From contig NC_059373.1 in NCBI RefSeq assembly GCF_019703515.2, positions 12,497,281-12,561,280 of the forward strand: a stretch of 64,000 nt of DNA. The letters run 5' to 3'. Below are positions 1 through 12,628 of the stretch, one piece after another (within the stretch, counting starts at the first letter, position 1; the number at the start of each line of letters is the position of its first letter). The DNA comes from Myxocyprinus asiaticus. Its lineage: Eukaryota > Chordata > Actinopteri > Cypriniformes > Catostomidae. Below the pieces are notes generated by a model that worked only from the letters and a program-made list of their open reading frames with translations, was not told the DNA's origin and made no database searches. The position numbers and the translations under genes are program-made.

Positions 1-1035
1 TAGGGTTTATTGGTTATATTTAATAAACTGCACTTGGGTTCTTCATCTCATCATCGTCTTCGTCATTGCCATCATTGTCAGCAGCCAGCATACGTTACAG
101 GAATAATCACAATGCCTTTCACTTGGAATTATTTTATTATATTTCCTTAGCCAAAGGGAACATATGGGGGCATTTAAATAGTTGTTATAAAGAATTTATA
201 GAGGTTTTAGCTCTTTTGTAGTATTATTTATGTTGTTTTGTTGCAAATAGTTGTTTCGTGATCTGTCTTCCCTTTAGTGAAGTTGGACACTGTAAACACT
301 ATCTCACTTATCCTTGTGCCTGTGCAACTGAAGTACAGGCATATATGCATTTCTTTGGAGTTTATTTGATGACTGATCTAGCATCAGTTATAATCTTCAT
401 TATTAAAGCTGCTTTATTGTATGGCCTAAATTGAGCCCATTTAATTAAAATTATTAAATTAAAACAACAAAATTTACAAAGCAAATCTGACTCAAGTCTA
501 ATTGCATCTACAGTAGTTACCTTAACTTAAATAGTTAAGTTCATTCTATATGAACACCAAGTTAAGTGAACTTAATTACACAAGTTTTGAAGACGCCATT
601 ACTCAATTTAATTGAGGGAATGAATTTACTCAATCAATGGAGTAGAGTCAACAGGGTTTCCAGTGAAATTAACCTCTTGTTTTCCCTTCAAATTCTTGAG
701 ATATTAATGAGGCTTTACCCTTCTGTTTTACTGCAGAGCAGACATAAATGCAAAAATGTATTGCATTTATTCATGTTTTATATCTGAGACCCCAAAGAAA
801 TCAACAAATATCATTCTTAATCAGTTTTAATAAGATTAGGAAAAGTCATGAACTATCAACTTGATCCTTAAATATATTTTTAGAGCTATACTAAAATGGC
901 CTTGGGATCACTGAGACCCCAAACAAAACATGAGGGTTAGGATTGTTGTGATTGTTGTACCAACATATGGCTCCTTATTATTCTAAAACATTCAAACTAT
1001 AGTACTTAAATTCAAAAGGGGTGCTTTTGCAGTAT
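1..1035. other. No gene seen
   Basis: AT-rich non-coding sequence. Only short chance ORFs; no repeat terminus recognised. Confidence 0.6.
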
Positions 1036-1037
1036 GG

Positions 1038-1091
<54 letters not shown>

Positions 1092-1096
1092 AAGAG

Positions 1097-1138
<42 letters not shown>
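1036..1138. repeat. (GA)n microsatellite, interrupted
   Basis: GA repeats with a few interruptions (gcgagagaaagagaaactga). Any open frame here is an artefact of the repeat. Confidence 0.95.
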
Positions 1139-1139
<1 letters not shown>

Positions 1140-4044
1140 TAAACTGAGAGAGAATTGCTTACATTACACCAAAGAAGCACAAAAATTAAGGTCAGAGACA
1201 TAAACAGCTCATAATAGTAATGCCAAAAAATAATGATGTGCTGCATAATTTAACCAGCAACAAACAATTTCTCTTAAGGAGGCACTTCATATTTTTCTGT
1301 TTTCTGTCATTTTATTTCTAAACAAAACTGTGAATGTCCTTAATGGCCAAGGTCAACTCCCTGTAGGAATACAGGAGACAGGTTTTAAGCTGGGTTGTTG
1401 GGCTTTCCTGTGTATTTTTATCCTAGCAGAATCTGGTGAAAATGCAGCCTTGTCATAATCATTTAGCCAACAGCTAGCATACTAATAAAACCCTGGGAGG
1501 AAATGAATTAAAATAAGTACTTGATTAAGGGGACGCGTGTAGCTGAGGGTTTTATATTTGGATGTGCGAATATTCATGGCTGTGAAGGTTGTCCTCTATT
1601 TTTTTCTGAAAAAAGGGTCACTGTCAACTGTTTCATATTTTTAGATGTTCTCTCATAAATATATTTAATTAACCATGCTGCATTACAAAAAAAGGCAAAG
1701 TAAAAGAAATAACGGTGTAATGGAATCTGAATTATTTTGAAGAAAACTTTTCCAAGATCTGCACTCACAGTCCAATGCAAACTACAAAGTGCAAGACAAA
1801 ACAAAAAACATGCCTCTATCAAAGAACTTGCTTTCCGAAACGAAGCCATTAGTTGATGCCGTCTATACAATTATAGGGGAAATATATTTGCGCTAGACCT
1901 AAACAAACTGAATTCCGCTGCTTTCTCCAAAAAGATCAAACTTAACTGAAAATGTTCCCCCTGTGACTCGAAAACTCTCTCTCTCTCTTTCTCTGAACAT
2001 CTACATCCCTTCATTTAAAAAAAAGAGTGATAGCTCGAGGGAAATGAAGCAGTGAATGTTATAGTGTGCTATGGGCCCTGATGGCCTCAGTAAATGACAT
2101 GGGCTGCTCAGTGGTGTGTGTTCTCCTCTCCCATCCCTGATGTAATGACCCGTCCACACTAATGCCTCCACAGGGCACTCTGAGTACCTCCATCCCCCAC
2201 CTGCACCTCTATAACTACCCCCTCCTACTGCGTGCAGGAGCAGCTCCCACCGTCTCTACCGCTGGATGATTTCATTACGAGGAAGTTTGTAATTCAGTGC
2301 TGTGTTTCTCCATAAATTCAAATTATCCCCATTCAAATTATTTGGGGAAAGTTACACTTTTGAATGCAAATATTCTGTTTTATGCTCCTGCTTTCTCCTC
2401 AGGTAAGTGGCATACTGATTTATATATGGTTTATCAAATGAGCAAGGAAGGAGGAAACTTGTATCCTTACAACAGCAAGAAATAAGACTGGACATGTGAC
2501 CGGGGAGTGTTGTAACAATGGGTGCATTTTAACACAATCAGTTTAACACTATAGTTGTACCATTTTCTGCGTAACAATATGTAAAAATATATGGGACAAA
2601 AACATTTTTGCATTAAGAAAGTAAAAAGAACAAGTCATTTTCATTACCATAATAAAATTCACACACAAAACTTAAAACATCCAAGCTTTCTATTAATGTT
2701 ACAACCCAGCACAGTAGTTGGGTAGGATGTAACAACAGCTCTCTTTGTACTTGACACTAATTTACACAGTTTATAGATAAGTGGAACATTTCTAAACTAC
2801 TTTTTTTTTTAATGTATAAATATCTAAAGATACATATGGGAATGTTGCAGTGGAGTCTGAGACACATAGTGGAAAATACAACACTTTTTTGAAACGTTGA
2901 AACAATATATGTTATAACCCCGATCTCTACTAGATTTACATTTTCCTGAAGGAAATACCAGTGCTTGCAAAGCAGCAAAGGATTACTCTTCAAGTTTTAG
3001 GTAAGCTTAGACTTTATCCTTTAGTTCAGTATTTAATTAAATGCTGAATCAGCTGTTTTGATTTGTAAAGGCAGATACATGGCTAAATAGATGCAGCAAA
3101 GAAAAGACCACTTACAATTCAGAGTGCAAATAATATAAGAACACCAGCCGCAAGTCAATATGCAAATATGACAACGATGTCTGTTAGTTACATTTTGAAT
3201 GCTGAACATTCTATCAAAGTACGTTTTCTTAAAAAGTATTAAGTTTACAAAATAATAAAAATTGCTAGGATTCCTAGGGCTGAATTATCAAGGAAAACGG
3301 TAGTTTGAATGGAATCTTAATTGATTCAGGCTGATTTAATTGCAGAAGTTCAAACCAACCTTAACCAGGATGTTCAAGGTGTATCAGTTCGGTACTGCCT
3401 TGCAGCACTGTAATAAATGAAGTATTTTATTATTTTATGTCACAGTTGCGTGTACAATTTAATGCGTGGAATGTTGATGTGCGGCGATGTATAAAAAGCA
3501 ACAACAACAACAACAACTTTAAAAAAGCAACTGCCTCATCTCTTTCCGAGGTTTTATGGACTCTCATTAATATTCATTTACTTTTATTTATACTTAGTAG
3601 CCTAACTGTTTACAATCCATGCTCAAGCATCCACAAAAAAACCTGAATGGAAATCAGATGCCAGTTCGACATTGGCACATATTTTCCCCAATTTTCAGAG
3701 TTCCTCCACCAATAGCTGTTAGCCCAGAAATATTAGCCTCCAATTATCAAAACGGTGATGTCACACTCTCTTTCATCCTTGACGTTTTCAAGCCAGGGAG
3801 AGGAATAAATGAGAGTGCAGGGGATGTGAAAGAGGGCCAAGGGTTGTAAAAACCAGGTGAAAACATCTTCCAGAGTCCATTTTTCTCACACTCTTTCCTC
3901 TCAGACTGCAGGGTACATGTGGCTTAACACTGCACAGATATACAATTATCATTACATTTCATTATATCATCGGGAACATTTGAATTCTGGGAAGGAAGAG
4001 CACTGACAGGAAATTTAACAGATACTCTTTCACACATCTTTTTT

Positions 4045-4076
<32 letters not shown>

Positions 4077-5608
4077 ATGCACACACACACACACACATTT
4101 GCTTAGCGCTTTAAATTGGGACATACCATAGACTTCTATTGTTTTTATATAAAGTTAACTATAACTACTGCAGATTAACCCTAACCTTAACCCACATCCT
4201 GACCCCACCCTTACATAAAACTTGCAAACATTATTTACATAATTTATTAATCAAAATTGCCAATTGGGAACATCCCTGAATGTACTTAAAGGGTGGGTCT
4301 GTCAGATTTAGCTCAGTTTTAGAGACAAGCTATAGGTAGGCCTAAGCACGTACACAACTGTGTCAGAAATAAACTTTTTTATTAAGGAGCAATATTTCCC
4401 ACCTGGATTTGGTTTGAAGGGGCATTTTTATACATATAATGGCATTTATGTCCAATTCTTAAATTTAATCAGTTTATTGAAAAGGCCACTATATGGTGTC
4501 TAAAAACATGAAATAGAACAGGCCTAAAAGAATGTTATGAAATATCAAATGTTAGATATAAAAAATGTTAAATAAAGACAAATTCAAAGTGCCATTGTTG
4601 CCCCGAACCCTAATTTCTGACCCTGGTACACACACGCACATGACTGACGAATTGGAGATGAGGTTATTTTTCTGAATCTTGTACTTTTTAGTCCAGAGCT
4701 ACTGTATATTGGACAGATTTGCAATGGTGAATTCATGAAGGTTGACTGATACTGTGTGAGAATATACTCAAAAGAGATAACTGATAATCACAGTATCAAT
4801 AATGCTAATAATCACAGCTCCGCTAATAAACACAATTATTTTAACACACAACTTAGATTAGGTAGTCTCTGTATTACACCAGTTGTCATCAGTATGCATG
4901 GCGATACTGTCGCTCTCTTCCTCTCTGTGGTCAATATTGTGGGCGCCACACACACACACACACTCAGGACGAGGTAATGTGACTCATTCACTATAAGACC
5001 ATGTGGGTCACATCCTACAACAACATTGATTTTTCCTGATGAGGATCTTGTCTCTGTTTAACCCGACCATGTCAACTTGCCCCTGAACACAGCCACACCA
5101 CCACTGCCATTGATTATCACTCCATGACACCAAGACTCCTAAGCATTTAGAAGTTACATTATGTTTGGGTTGGATTTTTATATTTGGATGGCTCTCGTGA
5201 GCTGGTTTCAAGTGCATCGCAGATGGCCAAATGACTTGTCTGAGAGTGTCTGATGAATTTCCAAAATTCATCTCTCAAGAGATTTGAATGTATTTTCCTG
5301 CTTGTTAAATCCCACATATTATTTATGCTTTCAGCAAAGTGTGCATTTAGAAATGAAAATCAAATTAACTGATGTGAATTCTCATACCAAACATCAATCA
5401 ATGAGCATTCGCTTGCTAGAGAATTTATTATCCAAGTAAATTAAATACATTTCATGTGGTTTGATGACACTGAAAAATGTCAAATATATAACACTGAAAA
5501 AAATCGCATTAAGGAAAGTAACCCTGTAGAATCACGGCCAGCTAGTCAACCCCTTGAGCCCGGATTTGTGTCAAAATCATGATAAGAATTGCACCCTCTG
5601 CTGTTGTG
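1139..5608. other. No gene seen
   Basis: Non-coding. Includes a (CAA)n run near 3500-3516 and a GC-richer segment at about 2090-2285 with no splice structure I trust. Confidence 0.55.
4045..4100. repeat. (TC)n(CA)n microsatellite
   Basis: ctctctctctct followed by two CA runs separated by tatgca. Confidence 0.9.
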
Positions 5609-5720
5609 TATATAGCAACAACCATTCTGTGATCTACCAATAATATAGATACTAAGAATAAAATGACAGACACAACAAAAATATTAAATAGTAAAAATAT
5701 AAATGTATATTATATATATA
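5609..5720. repeat. Left arm (112 bp) of palindrome enclosing Tc1 copy 1
   Basis: By eye this is the exact reverse complement of 7304-7415, with no mismatch or gap over 112 bp. It runs from tatatagcaacaacc up to the TA next to the transposon. The inner ends are TA repeats, so before the insertion the two arms formed one 222-bp or so inverted repeat with a TA-rich centre. Confidence 0.9.
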
Positions 5721-7303
5721 CAGGTGCATCTCAATAAATTAGAATGTCGTGGAAAAGTTCATTTATTTCAGTAATTCAACTCAAAATTGTGAAACTTGTG
5801 TATTAAATAAATTCAGTGCACACAGACTGAAGTAGTTTAAGTCTTTGGTTCTTTTAATTGTGATGATTTTGGCTCACATTTAACAAAAACCCACCAATTC
5901 ACTATCTCAAAAAAATTAGAATACATCATAAGACCAATAAAAAAAAACATTTTTAGTGAATTGTTGGCCTTCTGGAAAGTATGTTCATTTACTGTATATG
6001 TACTCAATACTTGGTAGGGGCTCCTTTTGCTTTAATTACTGCCTCAATTCGGCGTGGCATGGAGGTGATCAGTTTGTGGCACTGCTGTGGTGGTATGGAA
6101 GCCCAGGTTTCTTTGACAGTGGCCTTCAGCTCATCTGCACTTTTTGGTCTCTTGTTTCTCATTTTCCTCTTGACAATACCCCATAGATTCTCTATGGGGT
6201 TCAGGTCTGGTGAGTTTGCTGGCCAGTCAAGCACACCAACACCATGGTCATTTAACCAACTTTTGGTGCTTTTGGCAGTGTGGGCAGGTGCCAAATCCTG
6301 CTGGAAAATGAAATCAGCATCTTTAAAAAGCTGGTCAGCAGAAGGAAGCATGAAGTGCTCCAAAATTTTTTGGTAAACGGGGCAGTGACTTTGCTTTTCA
6401 AAAAACACAATGGACCAACACCAGCAGATGACATTGCACCCCAAATCATCACAGACTGTGGAAACTTAACACTGGACTTCAAGCAACTTGGGCTATGAGC
6501 TTCTCCACCCTTCCTCCAGACTCTAGGACCTTGGTTTCCAAATGAAATACAAAACTTGCTCTCATCTGAAAAGAGGACTTTGGAACACTGGGCAACAGTC
6601 CAGTTCTTCTTCTCCTTAGCCCAGGTAAGACGCCTCTGACGTTGTCTGTGGTTCAGGAGTGGCTTAACAAGAGGAATACGACAACTGTAGCCAAATTCCT
6701 TGACATGTCTGTGTGTGGTGGCTCTTGATGCCTTGACCCCAGCCTCAGTCCATTCCTTGTGAAGTTCACCCAAATTCTTGAATCGATTTTGCTGGACAAT
6801 CATAAGGCTGCGGTTCTCTCGGTTGGTTGTGCATCTTTTTCTTCAACACTTTTTCCTTCCACTCAACTTTCTGTTAACATGCTTGGATACAGCACTCTGT
6901 GAACAGCCAGCTTCTTTGGCAATGAATGTTTGTGGCTTACCCTCCTTGTGAAGGGTGTCAATGATTGTCTTCTGGACAACTGTCAGATCAGCAGTCTTCC
7001 CCATGATTGTGTAGCCTAGTGAACCAAACTGAGAGACCATTTTGAAGGCTCAGGAAACCTTTGCAGGTGTTTTGAGTTGATTAGCTGATTGGCATGTCAC
7101 CATATTCTAATTTTTTGAGATAGTGAATTGGTGGGTTTTTGTTAAATGTGAGCCAAAATCATCACAATTAAAAGAACCAAAGACTTAAACTACTTCAGTC
7201 TGTGTGCACTGAATTTATTTAATACACGAGTTTCACAATTTGAGTTGAATTACTGAAATAAATGAACTTTTCCACGACATTCTAATTTATTGAGATGCAC
7301 CTG
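5721..7303 (-). mobile_element. Tc1/mariner element, copy 1, with long inverted repeats
   Basis: 1583 bp, ends caggtgcatctcaa and its complement, flanked by TA on both sides. The inverted repeats run about 200 bp, to the aaaacccaccaattcac block. A transposase reading frame lies inside on the minus strand. It is nearly identical to copy 2 at 46566-48142, which implies recent mobility of the family. It resembles the PPTN/Passport branch of fish Tc1 elements (from memory, unverified). It sits exactly between the arms of a 112-bp palindrome. Confidence 0.92.
6004..7040 (-). pseudogene. Tc1-type transposase, broken (copy 1)
   Basis: DDE transposase read from the ATG at 7040 ([20 protein letters not shown]) to the end GAPTKY. 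Paired-like HTH DNA-binding region lies near [16 protein letters not shown]; catalytic residues are in [15 protein letters not shown] and SPDLNPIEN. Two lesions: a TGA after RKKC at about 6843, and a 1-bp deletion near 6385, relative to copy 2, that shifts the frame within KVTAP. The full reading spans 1037 nt, one short of the 345-codon frame in copy 2. Confidence 0.9.
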
Positions 7304-7415
7304 TATATATATAATATACATTTATATTTTTACTATTTAATATTTTTGTTGTGTCTGTCATTTTATTCTTAGTATCTATATTATTGGTAGATCACAGAAT
7401 GGTTGTTGCTATATA
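7304..7415. repeat. Right arm (112 bp) of palindrome enclosing Tc1 copy 1
   Basis: Exact complement of 5609-5720. The sequence outside the two arms is unrelated, which sets the borders of the palindrome. Confidence 0.9.
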
Positions 7416-7460
7416 TATATATATTACAAATATACATTTAAAAGTATGAAATTGCAAATA

Positions 7461-7461
<1 letters not shown>

Positions 7462-7498
<37 letters not shown>
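7462..7498. repeat. (TA)n microsatellite
   Basis: About 17 TA units between the two palindromes. Confidence 0.9.
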
Positions 7499-7503
<5 letters not shown>

Positions 7504-7525
7504 CAAATATTATATAATAATTATA

Positions 7526-7569
7526 CACAATGTGATGAAGCAAGGTCACACTGAATAAAGCATACATAC

Positions 7570-7636
<67 letters not shown>

Positions 7637-7704
7637 TTCTGTTTTTATGAAAGACTGTGAGGTCACTAGCTTTATTCAATGTGACCTTGCTTCATCACAT
7701 TGTG
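7526..7704. repeat. Inverted repeat with microsatellite loop
   Basis: Arms 7526-7561 and 7669-7704 (36 bp, one mismatch), beginning cacaatgtgatgaagcaagg. The loop of 107 bp is made of CATA, TA and CA repeats plus a short unique piece. Looks like a small foldback MITE whose centre has expanded as a microsatellite. Confidence 0.75.
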
Positions 7705-9964
7705 ACAAAACAGGACACCAGACAAAAAGGGAACAATTATAAATTCCTTCCCCTAAATCTGTCTTTGGATTAAGAGATGAATGAGGAGGAATAATTATGC
7801 CTTAATTATTCACACTTCTCCAAGGCATTTTTCAGACATACTAAAAAACACGTTTTTCAGTACAAAAGCATGCTGATAACATTCTTCAAAATCTTAGTAT
7901 CAAATCAGACTGACCAAGATTTTATTGGACATTAAAAGCAACAAAATGGGCCGCTTGTATTCTCATCAGTCATTCTTACTTCCTCTCTCTCTCTATATCT
8001 GCCTCTCTCATTCACCATACCGCCACCATTTTTTACAACCCCAGACATACCCCTTAAATACTACCATATGCAAATCATGTGCATGCAATTTGCATATTTA
8101 AGTATTTAACTCCGCATATTTATTGGATTTGGAAGCCTGGCTGATCATTGATTTATCCCCCCCTGGCAATCATATCTCCATATTTGTACGATTTTAATGA
8201 CGGTGATAATTCAAGGATGCACACAGTATATGTTTTGAACGATATGTTTAATTATGTCCTCAAAGCATCATCACTTTGGTTGGCTGATGAAGAAGAAGGA
8301 AGAACTGAAGCTGAAAAGAGAGAAGTTATCAAAAATACGAATGCCCGAAAAACAGCCGTTCACATCGCCTGCTTCAATTCCATTGAGAGGAAAGACAGCA
8401 GATAGAAAGAGGGAGATATATTGTAATTGCTTTGCGGCCACAAGCTTCTAACCGCAAAAATTAAGGTCATAAACTGAAGTAATTTATCGAAATAAAGATT
8501 TGAGATGAAAGCACACAGGATTCAAAGAAGGAGAGAGATGGAGAAATAGAGACAGAGAGCCTGGTAACCTTTGTACATAAACATGTGATTAAGTGTGACA
8601 CTCCTTCACGACAAATTCAATCATGGTTTGAGAGAGAGGCAGAACCTGGCCTCTCCTCTCCAACGGGGAAACTTTCTCTGCCACATCCCTTTATACAGGG
8701 TGTCACTATTTATAGGTTCCCCAACGGGAGGAGACATTCAAAAACACACAAACACATGCACACACACTCAGGATGGCATTGACTAGCATTTGGCCAGTTG
8801 GCTACATCAAGCTGCGGTGAAAATGTGTGCCATACTGAATAGGCTCTGTAGAGTGTTCACACTGTCATTTTGGCATTAACCATATGAGAAGCTTGAATTA
8901 ATTATAACATAATTCAGCTTATTTTAGGTTGACTTCTGTTATTGTAAGTTGAATATATCTCACAAATAAAATATAACAATAAAATAATAAAAAGAGTCTA
9001 ATTATCATGCAATGATTACTCCTTACTTTGAGCCATAAGTCATATTTGGTAAAGTTTTCAATCACTTTGCCGAAATACGTTTTAGCTTTCAAATTCCAAA
9101 TGCAAGTATCCAATTTTTTTCCCTTTTATAATATTAAGCAATATTTGGTAATTTAATGTATCTGATACATGTAATAAAATGCAATTAGATGTATGCTAAT
9201 TTCTGAAACTCATGCATAATTAATGTTATCTACACAAAATGTCATTCATTGGCTAGGTGTTCGCTCATTACACTAATTCATTTTAATAGATCGGCACAGT
9301 GGGTGGGGCAAAAATCAGTCATAGTCTTTATAATGTCAGTGAAGCCAACTCACTCTCCAAGGATTTTACATTTCATTAAAACTCCCACTTCAATCAAAAC
9401 AGAATAAGTTTTTAGATTTTTCCTACTGAAATGACAATAATCAGGCCAAATAAAAAAGGCTAGAAAATTATCAAATTATTTATTCCTCAACAACATACAT
9501 TTTAAAATCACAATTAAAAGTCGATATTACAAAATACAAAAATATAAAAAATCACATTTTATTTTATTTTCAAACAGTGACAAAACACTTATTCATATTT
9601 AAAAATAACACTTATTGATGTTTAAATATTTAAAAATAAAATGCATTCTATTGCCACCAATAGGAACAGAATCATGCAAGTGAACAGACTTGTTTTAAAA
9701 TAATAATCCCATTTTTAGTCTGCTTTCTAGGGCAGTAATTTTTTCCTGCCTCTGCCATCTGTAGAGTTATCAGACCTGATGTTTACTTGCTTCTATTCTT
9801 CCTCAACAGATAATGATTTGAATAGGCCCTTGTGCGTTCTTTATCAGATCTGGCTGGAGTGTGTGTGTGGGGGTGTGAGTGTGTGTACTGGAGGATGCTA
9901 TCAAATGTATTCTCAGGGCAAAACAGTAGTAGATCTTTGCATGTGAAGAAGATAGATCTGTGTT
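7705..9964. other. No gene seen; possible regulatory stretch at 7960-8460
   Basis: Sequence of normal complexity up to about 8800, then AT-rich. No supported ORF. The octamer pair at 8066-8097 is the only motif I would single out. Confidence 0.5.
8066..8097. promoter_or_regulatory. Inverted pair of octamer (POU) motifs
   Basis: atatgcaaat (8066-8075) and its exact complement atttgcatat (8088-8097), with a 12-bp spacer rich in ATGCAT-like steps. ATGCAAAT is the classic octamer site of POU factors. It sits in a 500-bp stretch of ordinary complexity (about 7960-8460). Function is inferred only. Confidence 0.35.
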
Positions 9965-9968
9965 AAAA

Positions 9969-10051
<83 letters not shown>
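9965..10051. repeat. A-run followed by (TA)n
   Basis: About 22 A then about 32 TA units, ending in attaaattaaa. Confidence 0.95.
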
Positions 10052-10055
<4 letters not shown>

Positions 10056-11983
10056 TTAAATAATAAAATTAATAAATAATAACATAAACATTTGGCATTA
10101 CTCCTGATATTATGATTTGAGAAAAAATAAATAATATATTTAGTTTAGAATTGTGAAATTGTATTGAATAAATGATACTATAAAAACAATTCAAATATAT
10201 TAAAATGCAAGCAGTTTTTCAATACTGAATATTGAATGTTAGAATCACTGTTCCAGGCTATAATCTGCTAACACATCCTAGGCATGAAGCCATTTTAAAA
10301 ACATCTGAAATAAAAAACTGTGTGATTCTCCATTCCATGCCCTTTCGCAGTGGTTTCCACAAATACACACTCACAAACACAAACGTACAAATAAATTGCA
10401 GAAAAAACAGTCACATTTGTCTCTCAAGTAACAATGCCAGTTAGTGACCTCATGTCTGTGTATTTCAAAGTATTTCTGGATGGTTTTCGAAGAGGATATC
10501 TGCCTGCTTATGTGGGTCACACCTGGCAAAAAGTGGCCAAGAGTCAAACTCGAAGTCAAACTTCACACATCACACACACAGACACACCTCACAGATCTTA
10601 CACCCTCATTATCATCAGTTCCTGTTAATTGCTGCATTCCTGCTCTTTCAGTGTAAGTCTTCTTTTAATTAAGGTGCTCTAGAAGGGAAGTTCCTATTAC
10701 ATGTGCTTTGTCCTTGCCATAATTGCCCTCCTGACACCCCATTCTCCTCTCTCCTTTTTTCTTCTTCTCCCTCTTCAACGTACAAGGTCCCTGGACAAAG
10801 TGCCATGGGGCCCTCTGTGTGGCCCAAAGGATCCAGCTCAATAACAGCCCTGTGTTCTCACACTCTATATGTCTATAATAATTTCTCCTTGGAATTATAA
10901 TGCAGCACAATAAGAAAATAAAAAAGAACTGGATAAATGTTACTTTTATAGTTTTTGTTAAACCGTAGGGGTGACATTCTTGCTCTGACATTCAATCAAA
11001 TTAGTTTACTTTGGCGATGACGCCATACACGGTTAAATACATTTAAAAATCTGGCTCTTCCTTTTGTATGGAAAGATAACTTACGCCATCTACTGTCCAA
11101 ATCAGCCCAAACAAGCCCATAGTGCCAACATCTCTATCCAAGCCTGCCTTAATTGGGAAATAATTGCAAATTTTAAAGGGGACAATTTCATCTCCTTGCC
11201 TTATCATTTATTTCAGTTTCCCATTCTGGCCTGACACACCGAGAGAAGGGGGGAAAACTTCAATTAGCTGCATTCTTGAAAGATGTTCTTTGCCTCAATG
11301 TTTTGAGCAAAGAACTTAAATTCATGTAAATAACAAGTCTCAATTTAAAAAAAAAAAGGAAGACAAGCCTTGGCCAATTATCCCGGCCAGGAGAGTCTCT
11401 TGGGTTGAGAGAGTAGTAGAACTATACTAGCTGAGTGCTACACATTGGCTCATTGGCTTTTGAACACACAATAAGCAGAAAGCCTTCAAGTCATTAGTAG
11501 GGAGCTCTCCATTTCCCTCTAAAGCCGTCTTCACTGTTACTCAAAATGTGGCAGCCAGCATTTGAAACCGAACACATAGAGGACTGTGGCAATTAAATGT
11601 TGCTTTAAAAAAAAAAACATATAAAAGCTTTTCATAGTTCTTTTTAGTTTTGGGCGGCTGAGATGATGAAGAATGGTCAATATATAATATGTGTTATCGT
11701 TATTTATCATTAAAAAACTGTTTATTTATTTTTTATAATTTATAATAATATTTAATTAATGGAAAATAATGGCGGACATCAAATCTTCAGTCTCTTACGG
11801 CTGTTCGGGAAGGATGGAGAAGAAAAAAAAGTACTCCAACGCGTATACGTGATAACAGAGGCAGGGAGGGGGATTATTTCTGGTTTCATGCTCACTCTGT
11901 GTCTTACAAACTCAAGAGTTAACAATACAACTAATACGACCACATAAATACATAACTCTATAAAAGCAGAAATAAGATTGCAT
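10052..11983. other. No gene seen
   Basis: Non-coding; short ORFs have no recognisable domain. Nothing repeat-like with clear ends. Confidence 0.5.
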
Positions 11984-12628
11984 TTAAAGGAATATTCAAT
12001 TCAAGTTAAGCTCATTCGACAGCATTGTGCTTATTACCACAAAAATTAATTCTGACTTGTCTCTTTTCTTTATTACAAAAAATAAAAATAATAATAAATA
12101 AGAAAAATTCTAGGTTACATTGAGGCACTTACAGTACTAAGGAACCGAATGAGGCCACTGTTAAAATACTCACTGTTTCAAAAGCATAGCCACAAGAAAT
12201 AAAAAATTAATGTTAATATAAATTCAGAGTGATTAAATCGCTTACTAACTTTCTGTGTACAGATATATTTGATTTTAAAACTTTGTTGCCATGACGACGT
12301 AATGTCACCGTCAAATAAGTAGTTCATCCACCTAGAACAGTAGTCCGCTGCAAAAACCCCCCGATTTAAACAACTTTACAGATCAAAATAATATGGAAAA
12401 AATGAATGTTAGTGCTTTTATAAAATCATAAGCTTTACATTTTCCCTTTTAAACCCTCCAAAAATTGGCCCCATTCACTTCCATTGTAAGTGCCTCACTA
12501 TAATCTCAATTTTTTTTATTTATTTCTTTGAAAAGGAGTGATGAGTCGAAATTACTGTTTGTGGTAATCAGCATTGTCACAAATGTTGATTGAGCTTAAC
12601 TTGTATTAAACCCAGAATATTCCTTTAA
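11984..12628. mobile_element. TTAA MITE, family A, copy 1
   Basis: TTAA at both ends, inverted ends aggaatattc followed by gttaagctca / tgagcttaac blocks. Inside are the paired segments gaggcactta and taagtgcctc. Same family as 41329-42139. No coding potential. Confidence 0.75.

Noticed and set aside
1021..1246. Open frames through the GA repeat on both strands
   Set aside because: Low-complexity Arg-Glu or Ser-Leu peptides produced by the microsatellite.
2080..2290. GC-rich segment with an acceptor-like ctccacag followed by 64 nt and a gag
   Set aside because: The translation has no similarity I recognise and no partner exons; too weak to call.
7424..7666. Open frame of Tyr-Ile repeats
   Set aside because: Translation of TA arrays within the inverted repeat; no protein.
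10665..10991. 108-codon minus-strand frame with a hydrophobic stretch
   Set aside because: No known motif, no splice context; expected by chance in AT-rich DNA.
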